In this document: positions 43,102 through 51,035 of the stretch, in pieces | Layout of the letters: each line of letters opens with the position of its first letter | Position numbering within the stretch: position 1 is the first letter of the stretch | Source of the DNA: Pyrinomonadaceae bacterium | Lineage (GTDB): Bacteria > Acidobacteriota > Blastocatellia > Pyrinomonadales > Pyrinomonadaceae | Length of the DNA stretch: 51,035 bases | Reading direction: 5' to 3' | Assembly: GCA_014534425.1 (NCBI GenBank) | Contig: JACVRN010000027.1 | Coordinates: 1-51,035 of the forward strand | Notes under the pieces: generated by a model | The model's database searches: none | What the model was told of the DNA's origin: nothing | The model's input: the letters and a program-made list of their open reading frames with translations, nothing else | Position numbers and translations under genes: made by a program

Positions 43102-43938
43102 ATGGCAGGCACTCTTTATCTGGTGGCGACGCCGATTGGCAATCTTGAGGACATAACCTTGCGCGCCCTGCGCGTCTTGAAGGAAGTGTCTCTCATAGCC
43201 TGTGAAGACACGCGGCACACGCGCGTTCTTCTGGAGCACTACGGGATAAAGACGAAGCTCACCAGCTATCACGAGCACAACGAAAGAGAGCGCGCAGAAG
43301 AACTCGCAACGCTTCTGAAAGAGGGACAAAGCATAGCTCTAGTCTCTGACGCAGGCACGCCCGCCATCAGTGACCCCGGCTTTCGTCTAGCGCGGCTTGC
43401 ACAGGAGCGCGGCGCGCAGGTCGTCCCAATCCCCGGCGCTACGGCTTTCGTTGCAGCGCTCGTCGCATCAGGTCTTCCCACGGACGAATTTTTCTTCGGA
43501 GGCTTTTTGCCCGCACGCTTCACACAACGCCGCGCTCGGTTGACGGAAGTTCGCGCCATAGCTTCCACGCTCGTCTTCTACGAAGCGCCGCATCGCGTCG
43601 CGGAATCTCTACAGGACGCGCGCGAAATCCTGGGAGAGCGTGAAGCCGTCGTTGCGCGCGAGTTGACCAAGGTGCATGAAGAGATTGTGCGCGGGCGCTT
43701 GAGCGAACTGGCAGAGCATTTCGGTAAAGAGACTGCGCGCGGCGAGATGGTCGTCGTGATAGACCGCAATGTTTTAGAGGAGCCGAAAGAGGACTCCACC
43801 TTGACGGTCGCGGCGCGCGTGGCGGCGCTTGAAAACGAAGGCATGGATGCTCGCGCCGCACTCAAGCGCGTGGCGCGCGAGATGGGCCTCAGCCGCTCAG
43901 AAGCCTACCGCCGCCTGACCGCTTCCAGGCGAACATGA
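43102..43938 (+). CDS. rsmI: 16S rRNA (cytidine-1402-2'-O)-methyltransferase RsmI
   Basis: RsmI methylates the ribose of C1402 in the decoding centre. The tetrapyrrole-methylase fold is plain: LYLVATPIGNLEDITLRALRVL, CEDTRHTRVLL, SYHEHNE, VSDAGTPAISDPG, IPGATAFVAALVASGLPTDEFFFGGFLP and FYEAPHR. The C-terminal extension EGMDARAALKRVAREMGLSRSEAYRR is the usual RsmI helical tail. It has 278 residues, the normal length. The start is ATG at 43102. A strong terminator lies just upstream, so it has its own promoter in a very short gap or depends on read-through. Confidence 0.95.
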   Translation: MAGTLYLVATPIGNLEDITLRALRVLKEVSLIACEDTRHTRVLLEHYGIKTKLTSYHEHNERERAEELATLLKEGQSIALVSDAGTPAISDPGFRLARLAQERGAQVVPIPGATAFVAALVASGLPTDEFFFGGFLPARFTQRRARLTEVRAIASTLVFYEAPHRVAESLQDAREILGEREAVVARELTKVHEEIVRGRLSELAEHFGKETARGEMVVVIDRNVLEEPKEDSTLTVAARVAALENEGMDARAALKRVAREMGLSRSEAYRRLTASRRT

Positions 43939-43958
43939 ATTTGAGATGGTAGAAGAGA

Positions 43959-44078
43959 ATTAACAGGGATAGATAGGATGAGAAGCAATTGATTCATTTA
44001 TTCATTGGTTCATTGATTCAATGAAACAATGAACCAATGATTCAATCCCTTTTATCCTGTCCATCCTGTTTGAATCTA
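43959..44078. repeat. Composite palindromic repeat, copy E8
   Basis: The left arm TTAACAGGGATAGATAGGAT starts at 43960. The core is a palindrome of TTCATTG-like units (43994-44040) with several mismatches caused by unit order. The right arm TTATCCTGTCCATCCTGTTT ends with TTGAATC near 44077. It lies between rsmI and the large membrane protein. Confidence 0.75.
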
Positions 44079-44083
44079 ACTTT

Positions 44084-47000
44084 ATGCAACCACCGCAGCC
44101 CCCTCGTAAAGACACGGCGCACTGCCCCATCTGCCGCGCCCGTCTTAATGCTGCCCTGCCCTTCTGCGCCATCTGTGGGGCGCAACTCGACGACGACTCT
44201 GCGCGCGAAGAAGAAGAACTGCGCGGCGTCCTTTATCTTCTTTCGGAACTGGAAGCGTGGGAATCATCCGGCCAGATAGCAGCCGCAGAAGCAGTACAGC
44301 TTCGCGCAATCTACCAGGAGCGCCGCGACCGTTTGCGCGACGAATTGGCTGCGCGTGCCGACGGAGGCTCAGATCAGACCAGGACGAAAGAGGCAGCAGC
44401 TTCGACCGCTACACAAACAGCAGAAGCGCAACCGTCGCAGCCCGCGAGCGACGCGCAAACACAGACGAAAGAGCAAGCGCCGCGCGAATCTGAGTTCGTA
44501 GCTTTTCCTCCGCCACGCCATCCACAACAGCCGCCGGTTGTTCGGAGGCCGCAGCGCACGCTTCTGGAAAGATTGGCTGACCCGCAGACCTTGCGTCTTC
44601 TGCTTTACATGGGCGCAGGGATGCTGGTCGTGGGCGTGGTCATATGGCTGCGCGACCTTCTTTATCTGAAGCTGCAAGAGCCTGTGGTTCAGGCTAGCCT
44701 GCTGGCCTCCGCCACTTTGGTCTTCATAGCTTCAGGCTGGTACACAATCCTTCGCACGCGCTCACGTTGGACGGGCCGCGCGCTGACTCTAGCAGGCTCG
44801 CTTCTGGTTCCGGTCAACTTCTGGTTCCTAGTGCGCTCCGGCCTTATAGAGAATAGGGGGCGCGCGTGGGCCGTCTGCGCTTTCTGCGCTCTCTTGTACG
44901 CGCACACGGCTGCCATCCTGCGCGAGCGGCTTTACGTTTACATGGCATGCGTGGCGAGCGTGGCAACCCTCTGGGCGCTCATCCTGCGCGATGCGCCGCA
45001 AGCGTCCGGCCTCTACGCGCTCTCGCTCATGACAGCGTCCCTCATCTTCATTCATCTCTCGCAACTGTTCCATGCGACGAAGCAGCCTGTAGATGAGCAA
45101 GGAGATGAAAGTGCGCGAAGCAGACCGGAGATGGGTCGTTGGAGCCGCGAGTTGTGGAGCGTGCCGCTCGTTCGCACAGCCCTGGCCTTCGCAGCTTTAG
45201 CCGCTTTCATCTACCTGCCCCTGCGATTCCTGCCGGGCGCTACATCTTTTTACGACGGCAGCTTTCGCCTGCGCTCAAGCACGTATAACGCAGGCATAGC
45301 CCTTCTGATTCTGGCCGCAGCCGCTTACGTTCTATGGTTCGCGGGCCGCTACGCTTACCTCAAATTGAGCGTCGCGTTTTACACGACGAGCGCGCTGCTC
45401 TTTTTCTTAACCGTCTGGGCCGCGTGCGATGGTTTCAGATTATCCGCGCAAGCGACGGTTCTGGCGCTCTCAGTCGTGACGCTCCCACTCTCGCTCATAG
45501 CGCGCAACGTGCAGGCGCGCACCACAGCCGCCCCGCTTCATTACGCGAGCCTGATTGTCGTCATCTTTCTGGCAATAGCGAGCGTCTCGGTAGTTCTGAA
45601 TTCATCCGGCACCAACTTTACACAGAGCGCTGCTCTAGCGCTGGTCGCGGCGAGTTTCGCAGCGCTCAGTTCGCCGCGACTCGGCACTCACGTAGAGCAA
45701 ACTGCGCTCGCGCACTTCGCCGCGCTCTACGTCTCCGCCAGCTATTTCGTAGCCGTAGCAAGCGCGTCAATCAAATCCGAAACCAGCAACTCTGCGCTCT
45801 GCGCCCTGTGGCCCGTCGCGCTTTTCATTCTTGCTGAGCTAACCCTGCGGATTAAACGCGAGACGCAACTCTCAGCGCCTTTCACGCGCGTCGCGGATAC
45901 GATTGCGATGCTGGCGTTTCTGTGGGGCGGCTTCTACGCGCTTCTCATTCACCTGATGAGCGACGGCGGCTCTAGCTCCGCAGCAATCGTGGTGCTCGGC
46001 GGCGTGGCGCTCTACGGTGCAGTTCGTGCTGCGCGCTCGCGCTCCGTGTACGGGGCCGCGCTAGGCACGCTCGCGTCGGTAGTCATGACGGCAGCCCTGC
46101 TCGATGCTTTACAAAAGCGCGGCGCGTGGCCTTCAGCGTGGCCCATCGCAGCAGGCGTTATCGTCTTCGCTTTTCTGTTCGAGAAGGTTTGCGCGCGACT
46201 CCTGCGCGCCAGCGATGACGAAGCTGTACGGGCGCAGTCTATGATGACTGCGATTCGCGGTGTGCTCGATTCGGCGGTAGCCGTCTGCGCTCTGCTCTGG
46301 TTAATCACGGCCTTCGACCGCATCAACACGGGCGGCTTCGCGGCGGCCTCAGTTCTTCTGCTTGCGCTACTTTACTGGATAGAGCACGCGGCCAGGATGA
46401 AGAGCGCCTGGCTCGTCCGACTCGCGTGCGCGCACGCGGGCGCTTTTCTCATAGCGCTCCTCATAGCATTTCGCGTTGACCCGGAATGGCTCCTACTCGT
46501 CTTTACGCTCATAATCTTTCCGGCCTTCTTTATACTCAGCCGCTACGCCCGCGCCCACAACTGGCTTCGCGCGCCCTTGAATCAGTCGGCGGTAGTCGCA
46601 CTCTTGCTGGCGTTTCTGATGGCGCTGGTTCAGGCGGGGCCGCATCTTCAGCCGGGTAACGCGCATCTGCTCTCGCCCTCGCTGACCACGGGAGCCGTAG
46701 CGCTTCTCTCTTTCGTCGCCAGCATCCTTTCCAGGGGGCGCGCCAGCGTCTTATATTTTCGCGCGGGGCTGTGGGTCGCGGTCGTCACGCTCATGCTCGC
46801 AAGCCTGCGCGCAGGCTTTGACCCAATCTCGGATATAGAAGTTTACTCCACGCCCATAGCCCTACTGATTCTCGTCATCGCTTACCTGTCTCACAGGCGA
46901 GCGTGGGAAGAGTACGACCAGGATGTAGGCGCGCTCCTTTGGATGGGAAGCCTGCTGCTCGCCGTTCCGCTTCTCGCGCGCTCGCTTGAGTTTCGTCTTC

Positions 47001-47320
47001 TGCTCGACAGCCCGGCCCCCTGGCGCGACGTGGCAGTCCTCGCAGCCTCCCTCGCGCTGATTCTCTACGGCGTCATCGGCAGAATGCGCGCACCCGTCAT
47101 CGTAGGCTCCTTCTCTCTCGTCACAGAATTGGTCGTCCTGACTTTAACCAGCGTGAACTGGCTGCAAGTCCCGCTCAAGTACTACCTGATAACAGTCGGC
47201 GCACTCCTGCTCCTCATCTTCGGCACACTCGAATATAGGCGCGAGCAATTTCTATCAATACGCAAACGTTTTCAGGAAAGAAGAGAGCGGGCGCGTGAGC
47301 AGTTCGGTGAGTGGAGGTAA
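44084..47320 (+). CDS. Very large polytopic membrane protein (DUF2157-like) with N-terminal zinc ribbon
   Basis: Residues 1-35 form a zinc ribbon (C14-x2-C17 and C28-x2-C31). A short charged helical segment follows (ELRGVLYLLSELEAWESSGQI... AIYQERRDRL) that resembles SHOCT-type linkers, then a Gln/Pro/Ala-rich disordered part (about 90-160). From about 175 to 1050 there are roughly 25-30 hydrophobic helices with few polar loops, ending in a basic cytosolic tail. The layout is like large DUF2157/DUF2339 membrane proteins, whose function is unknown. It has 1078 residues. No obvious ribosome site lies before ATG 44084 because the repeat ends there. Confidence 0.75.
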   Translation: MQPPQPPRKDTAHCPICRARLNAALPFCAICGAQLDDDSAREEEELRGVLYLLSELEAWESSGQIAAAEAVQLRAIYQERRDRLRDELAARADGGSDQTRTKEAAASTATQTAEAQPSQPASDAQTQTKEQAPRESEFVAFPPPRHPQQPPVVRRPQRTLLERLADPQTLRLLLYMGAGMLVVGVVIWLRDLLYLKLQEPVVQASLLASATLVFIASGWYTILRTRSRWTGRALTLAGSLLVPVNFWFLVRSGLIENRGRAWAVCAFCALLYAHTAAILRERLYVYMACVASVATLWALILRDAPQASGLYALSLMTASLIFIHLSQLFHATKQPVDEQGDESARSRPEMGRWSRELWSVPLVRTALAFAALAAFIYLPLRFLPGATSFYDGSFRLRSSTYNAGIALLILAAAAYVLWFAGRYAYLKLSVAFYTTSALLFFLTVWAACDGFRLSAQATVLALSVVTLPLSLIARNVQARTTAAPLHYASLIVVIFLAIASVSVVLNSSGTNFTQSAALALVAASFAALSSPRLGTHVEQTALAHFAALYVSASYFVAVASASIKSETSNSALCALWPVALFILAELTLRIKRETQLSAPFTRVADTIAMLAFLWGGFYALLIHLMSDGGSSSAAIVVLGGVALYGAVRAARSRSVYGAALGTLASVVMTAALLDALQKRGAWPSAWPIAAGVIVFAFLFEKVCARLLRASDDEAVRAQSMMTAIRGVLDSAVAVCALLWLITAFDRINTGGFAAASVLLLALLYWIEHAARMKSAWLVRLACAHAGAFLIALLIAFRVDPEWLLLVFTLIIFPAFFILSRYARAHNWLRAPLNQSAVVALLLAFLMALVQAGPHLQPGNAHLLSPSLTTGAVALLSFVASILSRGRASVLYFRAGLWVAVVTLMLASLRAGFDPISDIEVYSTPIALLILVIAYLSHRRAWEEYDQDVGALLWMGSLLLAVPLLARSLEFRLLLDSPAPWRDVAVLAASLALILYGVIGRMRAPVIVGSFSLVTELVVLTLTSVNWLQVPLKYYLITVGALLLLIFGTLEYRREQFLSIRKRFQERRERAREQFGEWR

Positions 47321-47373
47321 ATAGTTTACGTCATATCTGATTAGCTATATATTAAATATTAAGGGGAACTCTC

Positions 47374-48246
47374 ATGAGAAAGACCTCACAACGATTTGGA
47401 GGCGATTGGACGGCAGATAAATTAGAGCGCGTTCATAAATACCTCCTCGCATATATGAAAATTATGAAAGGTCGCCCCTTTCGTGTTGCTTACATTGATG
47501 CATTTGCCGGCACAGGATATGTAGAATTAAAAAAGAAACACTCAAACCAAGCCTCTTTACTACCTGAACCTGAAGAAGCAAAGACATTCATTGAAGGATC
47601 AGTTCGTATTGCCCTTCAAGTTGAACCTCGATTTGATAAATATATTTTTATCGAGTTAAAGAGAAAGCGAGCATCTGAACTTGAGAGAATCAAAGAAGAG
47701 TTTCCTTCTATCAAGGACGATATTATTATCGAGTCGGCGGATGCGAATTCGTATATAAAGAATTTGTGTTCAAAAGATTGGAGATCACGCCGAGCAGTGA
47801 TGTTCCTTGATCCTTACGGGATGCAAATTAGCTGGGACACTATAGAAGCAATTGCTAAAACTAAGGGGATTGACCTATGGATACTTTTTCCGCTAGGAGT
47901 AGCAGTCAATAGATTAATCAAAAAGAATGGTAGAATAAGTGAAACTGTTCGGCGTAGATTAGATCGAATGTTCGGAGAATCCGACTGGTTTGCTGAATTT
48001 TATAGGAAGAAAGAGAGTGGAGGATTATTTGATGACGATACAGGTATGGAGAAAATAGCTAACTTTGATTCTATTGGTCAGTATTTTAATCGCCGTCTTA
48101 GTTCTGCCTTTGCAGGTGTTGCAGAAAATCCACTCCCTTTATATAACTCTCGTAATAACCCTTTGTATCTTTTGTGTTTTGCTGCTGCTAATGAGAAGGG
48201 TGCGCCGACTGCCGTGAATATAGCTCAACATATACTACGGAGGTGA
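47374..48246 (+). CDS. tcmP: Three-Cys-motif partner protein TcmP (methyltransferase-like)
   Basis: The 290-residue protein has a Rossmann-type SAM-binding layout: RVAYIDAFAGTGYV (38-50, motif I), the acidic strand IFIELK with Glu94, the IIIESADANSYI segment (117-128) and FLDPYGM (144-150) in place of the NPPY/DPPY motif. This matches the TcmP family, defined by its pairing with a three-Cys-motif protein. The substrate is unknown. The gene is much more AT-rich than its neighbours (sample lines are 32-45% GC against about 67%). Its ATG at 47374 has AAGGGG eight bases upstream. It is translationally coupled to the next gene and probably horizontally acquired. Confidence 0.88.
   Translation: MRKTSQRFGGDWTADKLERVHKYLLAYMKIMKGRPFRVAYIDAFAGTGYVELKKKHSNQASLLPEPEEAKTFIEGSVRIALQVEPRFDKYIFIELKRKRASELERIKEEFPSIKDDIIIESADANSYIKNLCSKDWRSRRAVMFLDPYGMQISWDTIEAIAKTKGIDLWILFPLGVAVNRLIKKNGRISETVRRRLDRMFGESDWFAEFYRKKESGGLFDDDTGMEKIANFDSIGQYFNRRLSSAFAGVAENPLPLYNSRNNPLYLLCFAAANEKGAPTAVNIAQHILRR
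48239..48246 (+). promoter_or_regulatory. Shine-Dalgarno overlapping the tcmP stop codon
   Basis: GGAGGTGA is a full-length anti-16S complement whose last three bases are the TGA stop of tcmP. It is six bases ahead of the ATG at 48253. Ribosomes ending tcmP can therefore re-initiate directly on the partner gene. Confidence 0.75.
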
Positions 48247-48252
48247 AACAGT

Positions 48253-48981
48253 ATGGGTGAGAAGTCTACTATTGAGTGGACAGAAGCCACTTGGAATCCT
48301 GTCACTGGCTGCACCAAGATTAGCCCCGGTTGTGATCATTGCTATGCAGAGCGCTTAGCAGAACGTTTGCGGTTAATGGGACAGCTTAATTACATCAATG
48401 GATTCAGGTTGACTCTACAGCCTCATATGCTGGAGATTCCGCTTAGATGGAGTACTCCTCAAACAATCTTCGTTAATTCAATGAGCGATCTCTTCCATAA
48501 GGAAGTGCCGACCGATTATATTCTTCAGGTTTTTGATGTAATGAATCGCGCCAATTGGCACCGTTATCAAATACTCACCAAACGCTCGCAGAGACTCCAG
48601 AGATTAAGTAGACAACTTCCTTGGCAATCTCATATCTGGATGGGTGTCAGTGTAGAAACTCAAGCTTATACATTCCGCATTGACCATCTTAGAGAAACTG
48701 AAGCTCATATAAAGTTCCTATCTCTTGAGCCGCTACTTGGCCCATTAGACAATCTTAATCTTAACGGAATTAACTGGGTAATCGTTGGTGGTGAATCTGG
48801 CCCGGGCGCTCGCGTCATGCGTAGAGAATGGGTCGTTGACATCCGTAATCAATGTCAGGCCGCAGGTGTACCCTTCTTTTTTAAGCAATGGGGAGGAACA
48901 AATAAGAAAAAGTCTGGTCGTGAGCTTGATGGACGAACCTACGATGAAATGCCTATGGCTAATGCTGTAGTAGCAGCCTAA
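48253..48981 (+). CDS. DUF5131/phage Gp37-Gp68-like three-Cys-motif protein
   Basis: The N-terminus carries C20-x6-C27-x2-C30 in [19 protein letters not shown], the three-cysteine motif of this family, which is reminiscent of a radical SAM iron-sulfur site. The rest has conserved family blocks: [59 protein letters not shown] and FFFKQWGG. Homologues occur in phages and mobile regions. A radical-based reaction is possible, but no activity is established as far as I know. It has 242 residues, is AT-rich like tcmP and follows it by six bases. A perfect hairpin ends the unit. Confidence 0.88.
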   Translation: MGEKSTIEWTEATWNPVTGCTKISPGCDHCYAERLAERLRLMGQLNYINGFRLTLQPHMLEIPLRWSTPQTIFVNSMSDLFHKEVPTDYILQVFDVMNRANWHRYQILTKRSQRLQRLSRQLPWQSHIWMGVSVETQAYTFRIDHLRETEAHIKFLSLEPLLGPLDNLNLNGINWVIVGGESGPGARVMRREWVVDIRNQCQAAGVPFFFKQWGGTNKKKSGRELDGRTYDEMPMANAVVAA

Positions 48982-49007
48982 AATTCTTCATCTAAAGCAT
49001 TCTTTAC

Positions 49008-49041
49008 TAAGAAAGGGAGGTACGGACACCTCCCTTTCTTA
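49008..49041. terminator. Bidirectional terminator between convergent genes
   Basis: Perfect 14-bp arms TAAGAAAGGGAGGT (49008-49021) and its complement (49028-49041) enclose a 6-base loop. T-rich and A-rich flanks on both sides make it usable from either strand. It lies 26 bp after the three-Cys gene and 13 bp before the M28 stop. Confidence 0.85.
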
Positions 49042-49054
49042 AATCAGAAAACCA

Positions 49055-50749
49055 CTATTGATTCAATTCCGTAGGCAGTTGCTTGTCTACCTTCGGGCGT
49101 GCGGCGAGGTTTGCTATTTCCCAGCCCGTGAGGAAGATTGTGCGTGTGACTTTTTCCATCTTCTGGAAATCAATCTTCGAGACCTCGTCGCCGGGACGAT
49201 GATAGTCTTCGTGCTCGCCGTCGAAGTAGAAGATGATGGGCACGCCTTTGCGCGCGTAGTTGTAGTGATCCGAGCGGAAGAAGAAGCGGTTCGGGTCGTT
49301 GGGGTCGTCGTACTTGAAATTGTAGCTGATGTTCAGGTACGACTGGTTGACGCGGTCGCTTAAAGCGCCAAGCTCCGTGCTCATCATCCTGGAGCCTATG
49401 ACGTAGATTTCGTTCGGCCCCGAAAGCGACTCGTTCCTCTTGTTCGTGTCGCCCTCACGACGGCTTCGGCCAATCATGTCTATGTTTAGCTGCGTGACTA
49501 TCTGGTTGATGGGCACGGTCGGGTTTTCCGTAAAGTAGCGCGACCCCCAGAGTCCCTTCTCTTCGCCGCAATGCCAAACGAAGATGATGGAGCGTTTGGG
49601 GCGCGGGCTGTGCGCGAAGGCTTCTGCCATAGAGAGCACAGCGACCGTGCCGGAGCCATCGTCGTCCGCGCCGTTGTAGATGGCATCGCCATTGACTGGC
49701 GTTCCCACGCCTACGTGATCGTAGTGCGCGCCGACGGCTACGTACTCGTTCTTCAGCAAGGGATCGCTTCCCTCCCAGATGCCTATGACGTTCTGCGTGC
49801 CCACGCTCTCTTTGATGGTGCTGACGGTAAAGCTCATAGTCTTGGATGGCGAGAGAGCGAAAGCAGCGCCCGGCTCGTCTACTATCCGGCGGCGGAAAAT
49901 CTCAGCGCCGTTAACCGTCTCGCCGCGAAAGATTGCGTCTAACATGCCGAGCGAAACGGTGATGATGGGCAGCGCCGCCGCACTCGTGGTCTGCTGAAAA
50001 CGCTCTACAACGGGTTGGCTGCCGCGCGTGACGGCTAGCTCGCGGCTGCGCTCCCAGTTGGTCAGAGAGTTGGCGTTCGGGACAAAGATGAGACCTTTAG
50101 CGCCGTGGCTCTGCGCGTAAGTGATGGGGCTGTCAAAGTCGACGCCCGCTTTGCCGTTCTGAATGTCGGAGAAGGTCACGCCCTTTGGCAGGTTGCCGCC
50201 CGCGACAATCATGATTTTGTCTTTCACGTCCACGCCCTTGTAGGCGTCTATGTCCTTGGCCTTGATGACCCAACCGTTGCCAACATAGACGAGAGCGCCG
50301 GAGGCCGAGCCGCCCGAAGGAGCGGAAACGCCGCCACTGGTGGAGGCCAGAAAATCGCTGCCGTAGCTGAAGGACTGTCCGCCCATCTCGGCGCGCGTCC
50401 CCGACTGGTTAATCTTAAATCTACGCAGGGCGATTTTTTGAAAGAAGGTGCCGTCGTCGCCGCCGGGCTTGAATCCCCAGCGCGAGAGGTTCAGGGCAAT
50501 GAACTTCGCTGTCGTGTCCAGCCCGCGCGAAGGCGTGTCACGGCCCTCCATCTCGTCCGAGGCGACGAAGGAGAGATAGTCTTTCAACTGTGTGGCGGTA
50601 ATCTGTTCTGCGGCGCGGCGTCCGGCGGCGCTGGTAGATGTGGCTGCACCCGTCTTCGACTGGCTGCTCTTGCGCTGAGCCTGCGTTGAGACGGGCAGGG
50701 GCGCGATCATGGCTAGCACTAGCACAAGTGCGGTTAAGAGTCTTTGCAT
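49055..50749 (-). CDS. Secreted M28-family zinc aminopeptidase
   Basis: A signal peptide (about 1-25) precedes a conserved helical N-terminal region (LKDYLSFVASDEMEGRDTPSRG) and a PA domain (about 135-260) inserted in the family layout. The M28 catalytic domain starts at about 310. Zinc ligands and catalytic residues appear as GAHYDHVG, NGADDDGSG, CGEEKGLWGS, NIDMIGR and the final EDYHRPGDE histidine. It has 564 residues from the ATG at 50749, which has a strong GGAGGAAAA upstream. The upstream frame extension is not conserved-looking. The enzyme should release N-terminal residues from extracytoplasmic peptides. Confidence 0.92.
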   Translation of the reverse strand: MQRLLTALVLVLAMIAPLPVSTQAQRKSSQSKTGAATSTSAAGRRAAEQITATQLKDYLSFVASDEMEGRDTPSRGLDTTAKFIALNLSRWGFKPGGDDGTFFQKIALRRFKINQSGTRAEMGGQSFSYGSDFLASTSGGVSAPSGGSASGALVYVGNGWVIKAKDIDAYKGVDVKDKIMIVAGGNLPKGVTFSDIQNGKAGVDFDSPITYAQSHGAKGLIFVPNANSLTNWERSRELAVTRGSQPVVERFQQTTSAAALPIITVSLGMLDAIFRGETVNGAEIFRRRIVDEPGAAFALSPSKTMSFTVSTIKESVGTQNVIGIWEGSDPLLKNEYVAVGAHYDHVGVGTPVNGDAIYNGADDDGSGTVAVLSMAEAFAHSPRPKRSIIFVWHCGEEKGLWGSRYFTENPTVPINQIVTQLNIDMIGRSRREGDTNKRNESLSGPNEIYVIGSRMMSTELGALSDRVNQSYLNISYNFKYDDPNDPNRFFFRSDHYNYARKGVPIIFYFDGEHEDYHRPGDEVSKIDFQKMEKVTRTIFLTGWEIANLAARPKVDKQLPTELNQ

Positions 50750-51035
50750 TTTTCCTCCGTGAAAAAGATAAGAATTATTACGCAAGAAGGCATTCGATCC
50801 GGTGTAGTACGGGAAAACTCTTCAGAAAGTTTTGCCCAAAATACAGAGCAAGCGCCCGCCCGAAGCAGACAGTAATAAACCGAACCATCCTCGCCCGCAT
50901 AATGAAATGTGACGAACCGCCCGAATTTGAGGCCGAAGCGCGGAAAGAATCTGTAGGGGCTGGGCAAATTACACAGCACGTGGTTTGTTTATAATAACGC
51001 CCGCAGAGGGCTTGGCCCAGCCCCAACTATTGTAA
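50750..51035. other. Upstream region of the M28 gene with an inverted repeat
   Basis: GGGGCTGGGCAA (50956-50967) pairs with TTGGCCCAGCCCC (51012-51024) with one bulge, enclosing 44 bases that contain a TTATAATAA string. The inverted repeat could flank a control region or be part of a repeat cut by the window end. No coding-like ORF is visible on either strand. Confidence 0.45.

Noticed and set aside
2785..44078. CRISPR array or satellite interpretation of the repeated units
   Set aside because: The copies are dispersed one per gap, palindromic, and have no regular spacers or cas genes.
47374..48981. Classical restriction-modification system
   Set aside because: TcmP has a methyltransferase-like fold but a DPYG instead of an NPPY motif, and the partner has a cysteine motif rather than an endonuclease site.

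Overview
The window is an ordinary-looking chromosomal segment of a Gram-negative bacterium with a fairly high GC content. An outer membrane is implied by BamA, an OmpH/Skp-type chaperone, FabZ, LpxA, LpxI and LolC/LolD-like genes. The mix of secreted TPR proteins, a PafA-type phosphatase, M28, M20 and S8 peptidases, LpxI in place of LpxH, and eukaryote-type topoisomerase IB would fit Acidobacteriota (Blastocatellia-like). This is inference from gene content only, because no rRNA or other decisive phylogenetic marker is present. I found no tRNA, rRNA, CRISPR array, prophage or intact insertion sequence.

Layout. 1-7.2 kb: a truncated topoisomerase IB, a radical SAM protein, a GerMN lipoprotein-like protein, a stand-alone LigD phosphoesterase, an FAD-Rieske oxidoreductase, a DUF2231 membrane protein, and a small acidic protein next to an SRPBCC membrane protein. 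7.3-11.2 kb: galE, a coiled-coil zinc-ribbon protein, a subtilisin and a short conserved protein. 11.4-14.6 kb: a TPR protein converging on an era-prmA-rsmE operon. 14.7-18.4 kb: a secreted TPR protein, an M20 peptidase and a DUF374 acyltransferase. 18.6-22.7 kb: a receiver/anti-sigma-kinase fusion followed by two tandem paralogous membrane glycosyltransferase-like genes. 22.7-25.5 kb: small membrane proteins, then lolC-lolD. 25.7-34.7 kb: clpC and the envelope operon bamA-ompH-fabZ-lpxA-lpxI. 34.7-42.1 kb: an inactive M1-peptidase-like TPR protein, a large TPR protein, a PafA-like phosphatase and an orphan gene. 42.4-47.3 kb: a secreted protein, rsmI and a very large polytopic membrane protein. 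47.4-49.0 kb: an AT-rich two-gene island of a three-Cys-motif partner methyltransferase-like protein (TcmP) and its DUF5131/three-Cys protein. 49.1-50.7 kb: a secreted M28 peptidase.

The most unusual structure is intergenic. Twelve palindromic elements each lie directly 3' of a stop codon. Eight share modules: outer arms related to TTAACAGGGATRGACAGGAT and, in five of them, an inner stem made of short TTCATTG-like units. Two copies have perfect 22-bp stems of different sequence, so paired positions have co-varied. Four further elements have unrelated sequence but the same architecture of short tandem units (7 or 9 bp) followed by an inverted copy. Three gene stop codons lie inside these elements. 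The other leading observations are the TcmP/three-Cys island, a 134-bp identical tract between the two diverged glycosyltransferase paralogues (gene conversion), a receiver domain without its conserved lysine, and an M1-peptidase fold that has lost all three zinc ligands.
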